64,000 bases of DNA from Nocardioides aquaticus (GTDB lineage Bacteria; Actinomycetota; Actinomycetes; Propionibacteriales; Nocardioidaceae). Of this stretch, positions 1 to 11,469 are shown one piece after another. Position 1 is the first letter of the stretch; each line of letters begins with the position of its first letter. The translations under genes and the position numbers were made by a program. The notes below the pieces were generated by a model that saw only the letters and a list, made by a program, of their open reading frames with translations, ran no database searches and was not told the origin of the DNA. Location: the NCBI RefSeq assembly GCF_018459925.1, contig NZ_CP075371.1, positions 2,666,001 to 2,730,000 on the forward strand, given 5' to 3'.

Positions 1-3000
1 CCTGAACCGACCGCACCGCCTCGGCCCGGGTCGCGGGCGTACGAGACAGCCGCCAGCGCTCGACTGCGACCTCGGCGCTCTCGCGCTCGTCGGCAGCCGC
101 ACCGCGGACGAGCCGGTCGAGTCCGTCGAGGACCAGCTGCCGGTTCGGGGCCCCGGAACGAGCCGGGTCGCGCGCGTCGGCCAGCAGCCGCGCGAGAGTC
201 GTCCGGCGGCGGACGTCGGCGGGGTTGCGCCCCGGATCGGCGCCGTCGGCCTCCCGCGCCGCGTGCCGGGCGGCGTCGTACCGGCCCGACCGCGCGAGCA
301 CGACCGCGAGCTCGGCCCACTCGGCAGCGGCTTCGAGCCACCGCCCCAGCCGCAGGTCGACCTCGACGAGGCGGCGCCACAGGCCGGCATCGGCGGCGAG
401 CGACGGCGTGGCGCCCAGCCACGTCTGGAGAGCGTCGGCGGCCTCCGACAGGTCACCCAGCTCGAGGCTGCGCTGCACCGACGCCGACGCGCACGCGGTG
501 GCGTAGGGGTCGCCGAGAGCCACGCGCAGCTGGCCCTCGTTGTTGAGGCTGAACGGGAGGTGGCGCCGGTAGCCGATCGTGTCGGCGCTCCCCCGCGCCT
601 GCGTCATCAGCTCCACGCACTCCTGGTGCCTGCCCTGCAGGTACTCGCACCCGGCGAGGTCGCTCAGCACGTGCACCTGCCGGACCACGTCGCGCGCCGT
701 GGTGGCCGCGACCAGCGCGGCCCGGTAGCGCTCGGCCGCGGCCCCCGGCTGCCCGGACAGCACCAGGGCCACGGCGAGCGCCGCCGAGGCGCTCGCCCGG
801 GCGGCGGGGTCCGCGCCGTCCTCGGCCCGGGCGGTGAGCGCACGGCCGGCCACCAGCGCGGCCTCCAGGTCGCCCTGGTGGCATCGCGCCAGCACGAGCA
901 GCTCGCCGGCCCGCTGGTAGCGCGCCTCGTCGGTGCCGTCGACCAGCCGCATCAGCTCGGCTGCGACCTGCTCCGTACGGTGCAGCTGCCCGCACGCGTA
1001 CGAGGCCTCGGCGAGCACGAGGAGCCGCCGCCCGACCGGGCCACGGTCACCCGTCCCCGGGGCCACCGCGCCGGCCCCGGCACCCGCCGCACCCTTGTCG
1101 TCGACGGGGAGGTCGAACCGCTCCAGGACCTCGTTCGCCCGGCCGGCCACCAGGAGCACCTCCAGCACCTCCAGCTCGACCCGGTCGAGCGCGGGGCCGT
1201 GCACCAGCGGCCTGAGCCGCTCGAGCCACCGGAGCGCGCCGGTCGGGTCCCAGCCGTCTCGTGCGGCGCGCGCGGCGAGCGGGTACCACCGCCTGCCCAG
1301 CACCGGGTCGGCCAGCGGCTCGACGTGCTCGGCGACCTCGACCGGGTCCGCGTCCGCGGCGACGAGCCGGTCCACCAACGCACGATGCAGACGCTCGCGC
1401 TCGGCATGGCTCGTCGCGTCGTGGACCACGCGCCGCACCAGGTCGTGACCGATCCGGTACGTCTCGTCGGGGCCGTCGGCGCTGGTCACCAGCCGGTCGG
1501 CGCTCAGCCGGGTCGCCAGGAGGCGTACGTCCGCCACGTCACGAGCCGCGGGGAGGAGGTCGGCCAGCAGCCGCAGACCGCAGGGACGCCCTGCCACGGC
1601 GAGGACCGTCAGCAGCTCGTGAGCGTGCACCGGCAACCGGTCGACCTGGGACGCGACGACTCCCGCGACCGGGCCGGCGAGCACCACGGACGCGGGCGGC
1701 GGCTCCCCCGGCCGCCACCGGCCGAGCAGCGCGTGCACGGACGCCTGGGCGACCAGGGGGTTGCCCCCGGCGTGCGGGACCACGATCCCGGCCAGCCAGG
1801 CCGGCGGCGTGCCCCCGCCGGCCCGGCGCCACGCCTCCTCCGCCAGCAGGCCGGTCTCGTCGGGGTCGAGCGGGGCGAGGGTGACCACGTCGGTCGGTGC
1901 CGCCGAGGGGACCGGGCCCTCCTCCGAGCCCCACGTGACCACGAGCGCCGCCGCGCACCGGCCCGCCGAGGCACCCAGCTCGTGCAGGAGCCCGACCGAC
2001 ACCTCGTCGAGCCGGTCGGCGTGCTCCACGACCACGACCACGGGGCGGCGTCGGGAGCGGCGGACCAGCACACGGCCGACGGCGGTCTGCGCCAGCTCCG
2101 GCGCCAGCTGCCCGGCCTCGGGGTCGAGGGGCCGGGGTGTCGCGCCGGCGCCCAGCCCGAGGACGGGCCCGAGGACCGCGGCGTGGTCCGGCAGGTCGGG
2201 CAGCGCGCGGGCGAGCGCCTCGATCCAGACCGACCGCGCCGACCCGCCACGGATGCCCAGCAACCCGCCCAGGAGGTCCCGCCAGACGCCGGCAGCACGT
2301 CCCCGCGGATGGTCCGCCACATCCACGTGCACCGGGACGAAGCCGCGCGTCCGGGCGCGGTCGAGGGCCTCCCGGGCGACCCGGGACGTCCCGATGCCGG
2401 CCGGGCCCTGCAGCGTGAGCACGCCTCCCCGTCCCCCGCGGCACCGTCCAGCAGCTGCTCGACGCGCGCGACCTCCGACCGCCGCCCCACCAGGAGCGGC
2501 AGCGGCTCCGCCGCGGGGTGGGACCGGGCACGTCGCCGACCCGCGACCGGGTGGACCAGCACCGGGGCGTCGCAGCCCTTGACCGCGAGCCGCCGGGGCC
2601 GCCCCTGGGCCCGCAGGCGTGGCGCCGCCACCTCCCAGGTCCGGTCGTCGGCCAGGATCCGCCCGGCCTCGGCGTGCTGGGCCAGTCGAGCGGCGACGTT
2701 GACGACGAGGCCGGTGTGCGTCGGGAACACCCGGGTGGTGGAGCCGAGGACCGCGGCGAACACCGGACCCGTGGCGATCCCGACGGCGACCTGGGGCTCG
2801 TGGCGCCGCAGCTCGACCATCGCGTGCGCCGCGCGGGCCGGGTCGTCCGAGTGCGCGACCGGTGCTCCCAGCACGACCATGGCCAGCACCCCCTTGTCGC
2901 CGCCCGAGACCTGGACGACCTCGCCACCGCTGGCGAGGACGAGGTCGACGAGCGTGGCCACGCGGTCGAGGAACGGACGCAGCCCGCCGGGGTCGACGGG

Positions 3001-3741
3001 TGGGTACCGGACGAACGCCACGGTGACCGTCCGGTGGCTGCCCTCCAGCGCCCGCCCCCGGTGCAGCCGCTCGAGCAGGGCCGCCGGGAGCAGGGCGTCG
3101 ACGGCCGGACGCGTCCCCGACGGCCGGGCCCCGGTCAGCCGGGTCCCGGTCAGCCTCGGACCCACCCGGGTCGGCCCGGTCGCTGCGGCCCCGGACCGCC
3201 ACGGACCAGCGGAGCCGTCGACCGCGACCGACCCGGTCGCTGCGGCCTCCTGGGCGGCGTGGGCCAGGTCCAGCCCCGGCCCCACGTGCACCGGGAGCAG
3301 CCGACCGCCCGACCGCGCGACGGCGGTGGCCACCGCGCCGCGCGCCACCCCCAGGCGTACCTGGAGGCTGAGCGAGCCCCCGGGTACGGCGACGGCCTCG
3401 GTCGCGGCGGTGAGCTGCTGGACCCGCTGGGCTGCGTCCAGCGCGGCCCGCACCGTGGTCCGGGGCGGCCCGTCGAACAGGATCGACAGGCTGTCGCCGC
3501 CGAAGGCGACCACGTCGCCGCCGGCCTCGACGACGAGGTCGGTGACGCCCTCGAAGTAGCCGCGCAGGACCTGGCTGAGCCGTTCGGTGCCGTGGCTGCC
3601 CCAGACCGACAGACGCTCGGTCAGCGAGGTGAACCCGGCCAGGTCCACGGCCATCGTGGTCGTGTCCTGCACCAGGGTGGTGCCCTCGACGAAGAGGTCG
3701 TGGGCGAAGCACCGCGCCGGTGCCAGCGCTGTCACGTCCAC
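1..3741 (-). CDS. Cyclase-domain/ATPase signalling protein, frameshifted, C-terminus outside window
   Basis: Class III nucleotidyl cyclase-like N-terminus joined to an AAA/STAND ATPase and a long helical, TPR-like tail, an architecture of large actinobacterial regulators. Visible: TTTMAVDLAGFTSLTERL near residue 26, VVAFGGDSLSILF near 70, a second cyclase-like stretch ending VFPTHTGLVVNVAARL, then PLLVGRRSEVARVEQLL opening the ATPase. The frame breaks at the C run 2427-2430; one added base restores GVLTLQGPAGIGTSR, Walker B VVVVVEHADRL and a continuous frame to the window edge. The Walker A motif has Thr where Lys is expected. I chose GTG 3741 because AGGAG lies 5 nt upstream. The gene continues past base 1. 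Ligand and target are unknown. Confidence 0.8.
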
Positions 3742-3787
3742 GCCTGCTCCTCGCCGCCTCTCGACCGGCGGTGCCGGACCCCCCGGG

Positions 3788-4726
3788 TCAGCCCGAGCAC
3801 CCCGCGGTGACGATCGGGCTCCGCGCCGAGATGCGCTCGCGGTCACCGGCACGACCGGTGACCACGACGCCGCGGTCGACGCACTGGATGTCGGTGTCGC
3901 CCTGGGCGAAGAGGTAGACCCGGTCCGCGCGCCCGTCCCGGTCATGATCGCGGGGGGCGCGGACGGCGACCGGGGCGGCCTCACCGAGACGGACCCGCTC
4001 GAGCTGCCGGACCTGGAGGCGCGGGCTGCCGAAGATGCGGACCGGCAGCAGGTCCGCCGCCACGTGGGGCTGGACGACGTTCTCGGTCGAGCCCGGCAGC
4101 AGGTCGACCCGGGCGCCGCGGACCGGCAGCCCGCAGTCGACCGCGCGGAGCTCGACGAAGATCCCGCCGCCCGACCCCCGCGGGGCGAGCCCGAGCAGGT
4201 CACCGGTGCGGACGCCGGTCAGGGCGACCGAGAAGGGCGCCGTGGTGAACACGTAGTTGTCGCTGCGGCCGGGGTCGCCCCCCGCCGGTCTGGGCGTCTC
4301 CACGGCGCTCCGGGCGGGGGTCGTCGCGGACCCCGCGAGCCTGGCCGGGTGGGCAACCCCCTCGGCGTCGGTGAAGACCACACCGCCGGTGTCCTGGTCC
4401 AGGGACGCGGAGTCGAAGCCGTCGAACCCGGCCGGGGCCTCCCAGACCTGGTACCTCACCGGGGAGAACGCGTCGGGCGGCACCGGCACCGTCGCGGGGT
4501 CCTGGCCGCCCCCGACGTCGACGAAGGTGGCCCACCCGGCGACCGCACGCAGCCGCCCCCGGCACGTGTCCGCGCGGGTGGCGCCGTCCGGCGCGACGAC
4601 GACCTCGCCCACGGCCGAGTCGTGGAAGCTCCACCGGGCCTCGGCGGGCGGGACCGGGACGGCTGCGGCGACAGCGGCGAGTGCGGTGGAGGCGACGCCG
4701 GCGGCGACGGTTCTGCGGAGCTTCAT
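3788..4726 (-). CDS. Secreted protein of unknown function
   Basis: 312-residue exported protein. The N-terminus MKLRRTVAAGVASTALAAVA followed by AEA is a typical Sec signal peptide; nothing else resembles a membrane segment. The mature part is rich in Val, Gly and Asp and contains RDHDRDGRADRVYLFAQGD near the end, an Asp-rich loop that could bind calcium, and a closing GCSG. No enzyme motif is recognised. ATG 4726 has GGGAGAAG a few bases upstream. The gene lies downstream of the Crp/Fnr-type regulator on the same strand, and the 212-bp gap between them carries two copies of the putative Crp operator, so regulation by that protein is likely (inference). Confidence 0.7.
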   Translation of the reverse strand: MKLRRTVAAGVASTALAAVAAAVPVPPAEARWSFHDSAVGEVVVAPDGATRADTCRGRLRAVAGWATFVDVGGGQDPATVPVPPDAFSPVRYQVWEAPAGFDGFDSASLDQDTGGVVFTDAEGVAHPARLAGSATTPARSAVETPRPAGGDPGRSDNYVFTTAPFSVALTGVRTGDLLGLAPRGSGGGIFVELRAVDCGLPVRGARVDLLPGSTENVVQPHVAADLLPVRIFGSPRLQVRQLERVRLGEAAPVAVRAPRDHDRDGRADRVYLFAQGDTDIQCVDRGVVVTGRAGDRERISARSPIVTAGCSG

Positions 4727-4887
4727 GGCTCTTCTCCCGGGGGTCGGGCACGGGGACCACCCCTCGGGACGACGGTAGGCCGCTCGGGAGGGGAGGTCAA
4801 CGCACCTCGGTGGCGGGCGTGCGGACCGGGACGGACCGGTCGGCACGCCCCGGTGCTCCGACGCTGCCACCGGGGTCTCCCACGCTC

Positions 4888-4926
4888 TGTCGCCCGGCCG
4901 ACACCCCGGACGTCGGCCTGCCGACA
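4888..4926. promoter_or_regulatory. Operator pair A for the Crp/Fnr-type regulator (putative)
   Basis: Two 16-bp palindromes, TGTCGCCCGGCCGACA at 4888-4903 and CGTCGGCCTGCCGACA at 4911-4926, start 23 bp apart, upstream of the secreted-protein gene at 3788-4726. The form TGTCG-N6-CGACA resembles the Crp layout TGTGA-N6-TCACA. An equal pair with the same spacing lies at 5664-5702. Confidence 0.6.
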
Positions 4927-4938
4927 GCACGTCGCGTC

Positions 4939-5616
4939 CTAGTCGTCGAGGCCCGCCCGGCGGGCCAGCACCGCACGGTCGAGCACGGCCAGCTGGCCCC
5001 GTCCCCGCGAGACCGCACCCTGGTCGGCCAGCCTCCCCAGGACCTCGTTGACGGTCGCCCGCGACCCACCGGCGAGCTCGGCGATCTCGCGCTGCGCGAG
5101 GGGGATGCGTACCGGCCCGCCGGCGCCGTCGTCGTAGACCTTCGCCAGGTCCAGGAGCCGCCGCGCCACCCGGCGGTCCACGCCGACGTACAGCGCCTCC
5201 AGCAGCCGGTGGCTGAGCCGGTCGACGTGCTCGGCCAGCAGCTGGGTGAGCATCCGGTCCACCGACGGGTCGGCACGGCGGAGCGCGTCGAAGCTCGTGT
5301 ACGGCAGTGCCCGCGTCTCGGTCGCCTCGAGGGCCACGGCGGTCGCGGTCCGGGTGCGGTGGGTGACGAGCAGCCCGAGCTCGCCGAAGACCCGGCCCGG
5401 CCCCATCACGTCCAGCATGCACAGGTCGCCGGCTGCGGTGGTGACCCGGACGGCCACGGCGCCGCTGCTGACCTGGTGGAGGGAGTCGGCGGCGTCTCCC
5501 TCGTGGAACAGCACCTCGCCGCGGGCGAACGTACGCCGGCGGCTGGCCTGGGCGAGGCCCTGTCGCTGGGCCTCGGGGAGCCCGTCGAACAGCGGCCAGT
5601 CCACCTCGTCAGTCAA
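4939..5616 (-). CDS. Crp/Fnr-family transcriptional regulator
   Basis: 225-residue regulator. Residues 1-120 form a cyclic-nucleotide-binding-type beta roll (FARGEVLFHEGDAADSLHQV, GPGRVFGELGLL), then a dimerisation helix, then a winged HTH (LAQREIAELAGGSRATVNEV, residues about 165-210). The recognition helix has SRATVNEVL where Crp has SRETV, so the Glu contacting the half-site is Ala, which may go with the altered half-site TGTCG. The start is TTG 5616 or GTG 5604 (VDWPLFDG); neither has a clear ribosome site. Operator-like palindromes lie on both sides, suggesting autoregulation and control of the neighbouring secreted proteins. Whether it binds cAMP cannot be told. Confidence 0.9.
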   Translation of the reverse strand: MTDEVDWPLFDGLPEAQRQGLAQASRRRTFARGEVLFHEGDAADSLHQVSSGAVAVRVTTAAGDLCMLDVMGPGRVFGELGLLVTHRTRTATAVALEATETRALPYTSFDALRRADPSVDRMLTQLLAEHVDRLSHRLLEALYVGVDRRVARRLLDLAKVYDDGAGGPVRIPLAQREIAELAGGSRATVNEVLGRLADQGAVSRGRGQLAVLDRAVLARRAGLDD

Positions 5617-5663
5617 CCACCGCTCGGGCTGCCGTCAAGGGCCGCGCGGCACGGCCGTCGCGG

Positions 5664-5702
5664 TGTCGGGCACCCGACGTCCGTGCTGTCGGCGGGCGGA
5701 CA
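5664..5702. promoter_or_regulatory. Operator pair B in the divergent promoter region (putative)
   Basis: TGTCGGGCACCCGACG at 5664-5679 and TGTCGGCGGGCGGACA at 5687-5702, again 23 bp from start to start. The pair sits 48-86 bp upstream of the regulator's start and 90-128 bp upstream of the divergent small gene at 5792, so it could control both directions. Confidence 0.6.
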
Positions 5703-5791
5703 CCGCCGGCGTCCGCGCGGTCGCAGCATCGACGTAGCGCCCCACCACCACCCGGCGCCACCCGATCCGGACACGAACGGAGCTGAGACAG

Positions 5792-6040
5792 ATGGACACC
5801 CTGACCCGCGACCTCCCCCCGCTGGTGCGCCGGCACCTGCGCACCGAGCTGCTCCGCCTCGCCCGGGCCGAGGAGGACGCCGCCGCCGAGGTCGCGGCCA
5901 CGGTCCGCTACTGGGAGACCTGCCCCGCGACCGTCTCGGGCCACCGCGAGTGCGCCGCCGTCCTCCGGGTCGCGGCCGACGCCGTCGGCACCGGCCCATC
6001 TTCCCCGGCCGCGACCGGACCGGGTCCGGGCCGTGCGTAG
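5792..6040 (+). CDS. Small hypothetical protein (82 aa)
   Basis: Starts MDTLTRDLPPLVRRHLRTEL. The first 65 residues are charged and probably helical (LLRLARAEEDAAAEVAATV), the end is Pro/Gly-rich and disordered. It has no signal peptide or membrane segment and one CPATVSGHREC stretch with two cysteines and a histidine. GGAG lies about 9 nt before the ATG. It is divergent from the Crp/Fnr-type regulator and 139 bp upstream of a secreted protein, and probably shares a transcript with it. No family is recognised. Confidence 0.55.
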   Translation: MDTLTRDLPPLVRRHLRTELLRLARAEEDAAAEVAATVRYWETCPATVSGHRECAAVLRVAADAVGTGPSSPAATGPGPGRA

Positions 6041-6179
6041 CGGACCTGCCGGACAGGGCCGCGACCCTCCGCCGACCCGGCCCCAACCCGACCCCCAGCG
6101 ACACCCCGCACGACCCGCACCACCACCCGCACCACCCGTTCCGCCGCACCCGCGGCGACCACACCAACAGGAGAACGCC

Positions 6180-6668
6180 ATGAACCGCACCACCTTCCGT
6201 GCCCTGACCGCTCCGGTCCTCGCCGCCGGCCTGCTGACCGGGCTGGCCACGGTGCCGGCCCACGCCGCCGAGCCGCGCAACGACCTGTTCAGCCGGGCCG
6301 ACAACCTCACCCCCGAGCGCTGCAACGCCGTCCAGGAGGGCGACAACTTCGAGGCCACCGGACAGACCGGCGAGCCGACCCACTTCGGCGCCGCGTCGCT
6401 GCCGGTGCAGTCGGCCTGGTCGAAGTGGGAGGCCCCGAGGAGCCGGACCGTCGTGATGAACACCAACGGCAGCGACTTCGACACCATCCTCGCGGTCTAC
6501 CGCGGCAACCGCCTGCAGCAGCTGAGCCCCGTCGCGGTGGACGACGACGGCGGCAACGGCAACAACAGCCGGGTCAGCTTCGACGCCTCGCGGGGCGTCA
6601 CGTACCGGATCGCTGTGGAGTCCTACGGGGCCGCGCAGGGCAACTACGTGCTGAAGGTCATCTGCTGA
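6180..6668 (+). CDS. Secreted PPC-like domain protein
   Basis: 162-residue exported protein. The signal peptide is MNRTTFRALTAPVLAAGLLT followed by GLATVPAHA and a likely cut before AEPRND. The mature part matches the bacterial pre-peptidase C-terminal (PPC) type beta-sandwich: SDFDTILAVYRGNRLQQLSP, then an Asp/Asn-rich turn DDDGGNGNNSRVSFDA, then GVTYRIAVESYG. Such domains usually sit at the end of secreted proteases; here one stands alone. AGGAG lies 9 nt before the ATG. A strong hairpin follows the stop. Upstream is the small gene at 5792 and the Crp-type operator pair, so it may belong to that regulon. Confidence 0.75.
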   Translation: MNRTTFRALTAPVLAAGLLTGLATVPAHAAEPRNDLFSRADNLTPERCNAVQEGDNFEATGQTGEPTHFGAASLPVQSAWSKWEAPRSRTVVMNTNGSDFDTILAVYRGNRLQQLSPVAVDDDGGNGNNSRVSFDASRGVTYRIAVESYGAAQGNYVLKVIC

Positions 6669-6707
6669 CCTGTCCCGCACGACCGCCGTGACACCACGGC
6701 ACCCCGT

Positions 6708-6742
6708 CCCGCAGCCGGGCCGCCCCGCGGTCCGGCTGCGGG
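6708..6742. terminator. Bidirectional hairpin terminator
   Basis: Perfect 11-bp inverted repeat CCCGCAGCCGG / CCGGCTGCGGG with a 13-nt loop, between convergent genes ending at 6668 and 6798. There is no T-tract, which is normal in high-GC actinobacteria. Confidence 0.6.
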
Positions 6743-6797
6743 CACGTCCGGGTCCCCCGGCGAATCAGCGGCGAATCAGCGGCGAACCGGCGACGGT

Positions 6798-7516
6798 TCA
6801 GCGACGGTCGCCTGCGAGCCGGACCAGCGCCGCCGCGAGCGGCCGCCAGGAGGCGTGCAGCTCGTCGCGGGCGGCAGCGATCCCGGCCAGGGCCTCGTCG
6901 ACCGGACCGTCCCCGTGGACCGCGCGGGAGAAGGGCGCCCAGGAGGCGACGACCTCCTCGTCGACCTCCGGGTGCGGCTGCACCCCCCACACCGACGGGG
7001 CCAGGCGTACGGCCTGCACCTCGCCGCCCGGCGCGCGGGCCAGCACCCGGGCGCCGTCGGGCACCTCGGTGACGACGTCGCTGTTCCAGTGCACGGCGAG
7101 GGCGGCGTCGGCGACCGCGCCGAGCAGCGGGTCGGCGGAGGCGTCCTCGGCCCACCCGACGTCGAGCACCCCCATCTGCTGGCCGCGCGGGTTGCGGACC
7201 ACCGCGCCGCCGAGCGCGACCGTGCACAGCTGGTGGCCCAGGCAGATGCCCAGCGTCGGGACGCCGTCGGCCGCCGCCCGGGCGATCAGCTCCTTGGTCG
7301 GCACGATCCACGGGACGTCGTCGTCGGTGGCGCCCATCTCGCCGCCGAGCACGAGCAGCGCGTCGTGGTCGGCCAGGTCCACCGGCAGCGCCTGGCCCAG
7401 GTAGGGCCGTCGTACGTCGAGCTCGGCGCCGGCGTCGACCAGCCACCGCCCGACCCAGGCCGCGGGGGCGTCGTCCTCGTGCTCGACGACCAGCACCCGC
7501 ACGGCCGCACCGGCGC

Positions 7517-7520
<4 letters not shown>
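6798..7520 (-). CDS. Class I glutamine amidotransferase-like protein
   Basis: 240-residue GMP-synthase-type amidotransferase domain. The nucleophile elbow GICLGHQLC carries the catalytic Cys, and GVQPHPEVDEE carries the His-x-Glu of the triad; DALLVLGGEMGATDDD is the usual oxyanion-side motif. Stand-alone proteins of this kind hydrolyse glutamine or gamma-glutamyl substrates for an unknown acceptor. GTG 7520 overlaps the stop of the NAD synthase gene by 4 bases (GTGA), so translation is probably coupled and its job may relate to nitrogen or NAD metabolism (inference). Confidence 0.88.
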
Positions 7521-9568
<2,048 letters not shown>

Positions 9569-9574
9569 GCGCTC

Positions 9575-9580
9575 ACTCTA
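9575..9580 (-). promoter_or_regulatory. -10 element, leaderless promoter of nadE
   Basis: TAGAGT on the minus strand, 6 nt (GAGCGC) before GTG 9568. Confidence 0.55.
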
Positions 9581-9638
9581 GGGACCGGTACGGGTCGTGC
9601 GCCGATGAGTCCGGCGGCCCCGCACGGTCGGTCCTGCC

Positions 9639-10112
9639 ATGACGCGCATCGACACGCCCCTGAGCACCTGCCTGTGGTTCGACGACCGGCTCGAGGAGGC
9701 CGTCGCCCACTACACGTCGATCTTCCCGCGGTCCTCGGCCGGGGCGATGGCCCGCAACCCCGACGGCACCGTGCTCGGCGCCGAGTGGGTGCTCGACGGG
9801 ATGCCGTTCCGCGGCATCAACGGCGGGCCGGTGCACGCGCACTTCAGCGAGGCCGTCTCGGTATCGGTGCAGTGCGCGGACCAGGCCGAGGTCGACCGCT
9901 ACTGGGACGCCCTGGTCGACGGCGGGGAGGAGTCGCGGTGTGGCTGGCTCACGGACCGGTTCGGGCTGTCGTGGCAGATCGTCCCGCAGCGGCTCTACGA
10001 CCTCCTCGGCGACCCGGACCCCGCCCGCGCGCAGGCCGCCCTGCGGGCGATGCTCACGATGTCGCGGATCGTGGTCGCCGACCTCGAGGCGGCGGCCGAC
10101 GCCGCGGGCTGA
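9639..10112 (+). CDS. VOC-superfamily (PhnB-type) protein
   Basis: 157 residues in one vicinal-oxygen-chelate fold: TCLWFDDRLEEAVAHYTSIF at the start is the typical PhnB/3-demethylubiquinone-methyltransferase-like opening, FRGINGGPVHAHFSEAVS the central strand, and GWLTDRFGLSWQIVP the closing motif. Proteins of this group bind small molecules; the reaction is not known and the methyltransferase name in databases is doubtful. It lies alone between divergent nadE and cinA and has no clear ribosome site. Confidence 0.85.
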   Translation: MTRIDTPLSTCLWFDDRLEEAVAHYTSIFPRSSAGAMARNPDGTVLGAEWVLDGMPFRGINGGPVHAHFSEAVSVSVQCADQAEVDRYWDALVDGGEESRCGWLTDRFGLSWQIVPQRLYDLLGDPDPARAQAALRAMLTMSRIVVADLEAAADAAG

Positions 10113-10143
10113 CCGACCACACGGGGGTGTCGGCCGCCCGGCC

Positions 10144-10149
10144 TACGAT
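10144..10149 (+). promoter_or_regulatory. -10 element, leaderless promoter of cinA
   Basis: TACGAT, then CGCGGC, then ATG 10156. Confidence 0.5.
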
Positions 10150-10155
10150 CGCGGC

Positions 10156-11450
10156 ATGGTCGTGCGTGCGGGAGTGGTCGTCACCGGAACCGAGGTCCTC
10201 ACCGGGCGGGTGGCCGACGCCAACGGTCCCTGGTTGGCGGAGCGGCTCCGGCTCCTCGGCGTCGACGTCGGCCGGATCGTGGTCGTCGGCGACCGTCGTG
10301 AGGACCTCGCCGGCGCGATCCGGTTCCTGGCCGCCGACCACGCGCTGGTCATCACCACCGGCGGGCTCGGTCCCACCGCCGACGACCTGACCGCCGAGGT
10401 CGTGGCCGAGGTCCAGGGCCGCAGCGCCCACCTCGACGCCGCGCTGGAGGAGCAGATCACCGAGGTCGTCGCCTCCCTGCACGCCCAGCGCGGCTGGGGC
10501 GAGCCCGGCCGGGCCGCCGCGGTCGGGGTGCGCAAGCAGGCGATGGTCCCCGAGGGCGCCCACGTCCTCGCCCCGGTCGGCACCGCCCCCGGGCTCGTGG
10601 TCCCGCCCGCGACCGGCGACGGCCCCCGGTCGTGGTGCTGCCCGGTCCCCCGGGCGAGCTGCGCCCCATGTGGGACGACGCGGTGACCGACGACCTGGTG
10701 CGGGCCGCGCTGGCCGGTGCCGCCGAGCTGCGCCAGGCCACCGTACGGCTGTGGGGACCGCCCGAGGCCGAGCTCGCCGAGGTGCTGCGCGCCCACGAGG
10801 ACGGCCCGAGCGCCGACGGCTTCGCCGACCTCGAGGTCACCACCTGCCTGCGCGACGGCGAGCTGGAGGTGGTCACCAGGTACGCGCCCACGGCGCAGCC
10901 GGCCTACGACGCCCTGCTCGCGGCGCTGCACGCCCACTTCGGCGCCCAGGTCTTCTCCGACGACGACCGCACCGTCGACGAGGTGGTGGCCGACCTGCTG
11001 CGCGGGCGCGGGGCCACCGTCGCCACCGCCGAGTCCTGCACCGCGGGCCTGCTGGCCGGTCGGCTCGCGGACCGGGCGGGCTCCTCGGCCTACCTGCAGG
11101 GCGGGTTCGTGACCTACGCGAACGAGGTCAAGACCTCCCAGCTGGGCGTCGAGGAGGCCCTGCTCCAGCGCGTCGGCGCGGTCAGCGAGGAGGTCGCGGT
11201 CGCGATGGCGCGGGGGGCGCGGGAGCGGCTGGGCACCACGTACGGGATCAGCGTGACCGGTGTCGCCGGGCCCGACGGCGGCACCGCGGAGAAGCCGGTC
11301 GGTCTGGTCCACGTCTGCGTCAGCGGACCCGACGGGGACGAGCCCCGCGAGCTGCGGCTCGGGGGGTCCCGGGCGCACGTACGGGCCCGCACCGTCGTCA
11401 GCTGCCTGCACCTGCTGCGCGAGCTGCTGACGACGGCCGGACCCGTCTGA
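10156..11450 (+). CDS. cinA: CinA / nicotinamide-nucleotide amidohydrolase, apparent frameshift
   Basis: Corrected length 431 residues. The N-terminal MoCF-like domain (VVVTGTEVLTGRVADANGPW, ITTGGLGPTADDLT) is ADP-ribose pyrophosphatase-like in the family; the C-terminal PncC domain (TAESCTAGLLAGRLADRAGS) deamidates NMN back to nicotinic acid mononucleotide, fitting the nearby nadE. The reading frame changes at the C run 10623-10627: as written the first part ends in CCPVPRASCAPCGTTR, whereas one added C gives GDGPPVVVLPGPPGELRPMW, the conserved CinA sequence. A base-calling error is the simplest explanation. ATG 10156 has a leaderless-type -10. The gene converges on the dehydrogenase ending at 11470. 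Confidence 0.9.
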
Positions 11451-11469
11451 GCGTCCCTCGGGGGACCTG

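Noticed and set aside
263..3559. Very long plus-strand open frame opposite the cyclase/ATPase gene
   Set aside because: It is the Arg/Gly/Pro-rich antisense reading of a GC-rich gene; the minus strand has clear domains and a ribosome site.
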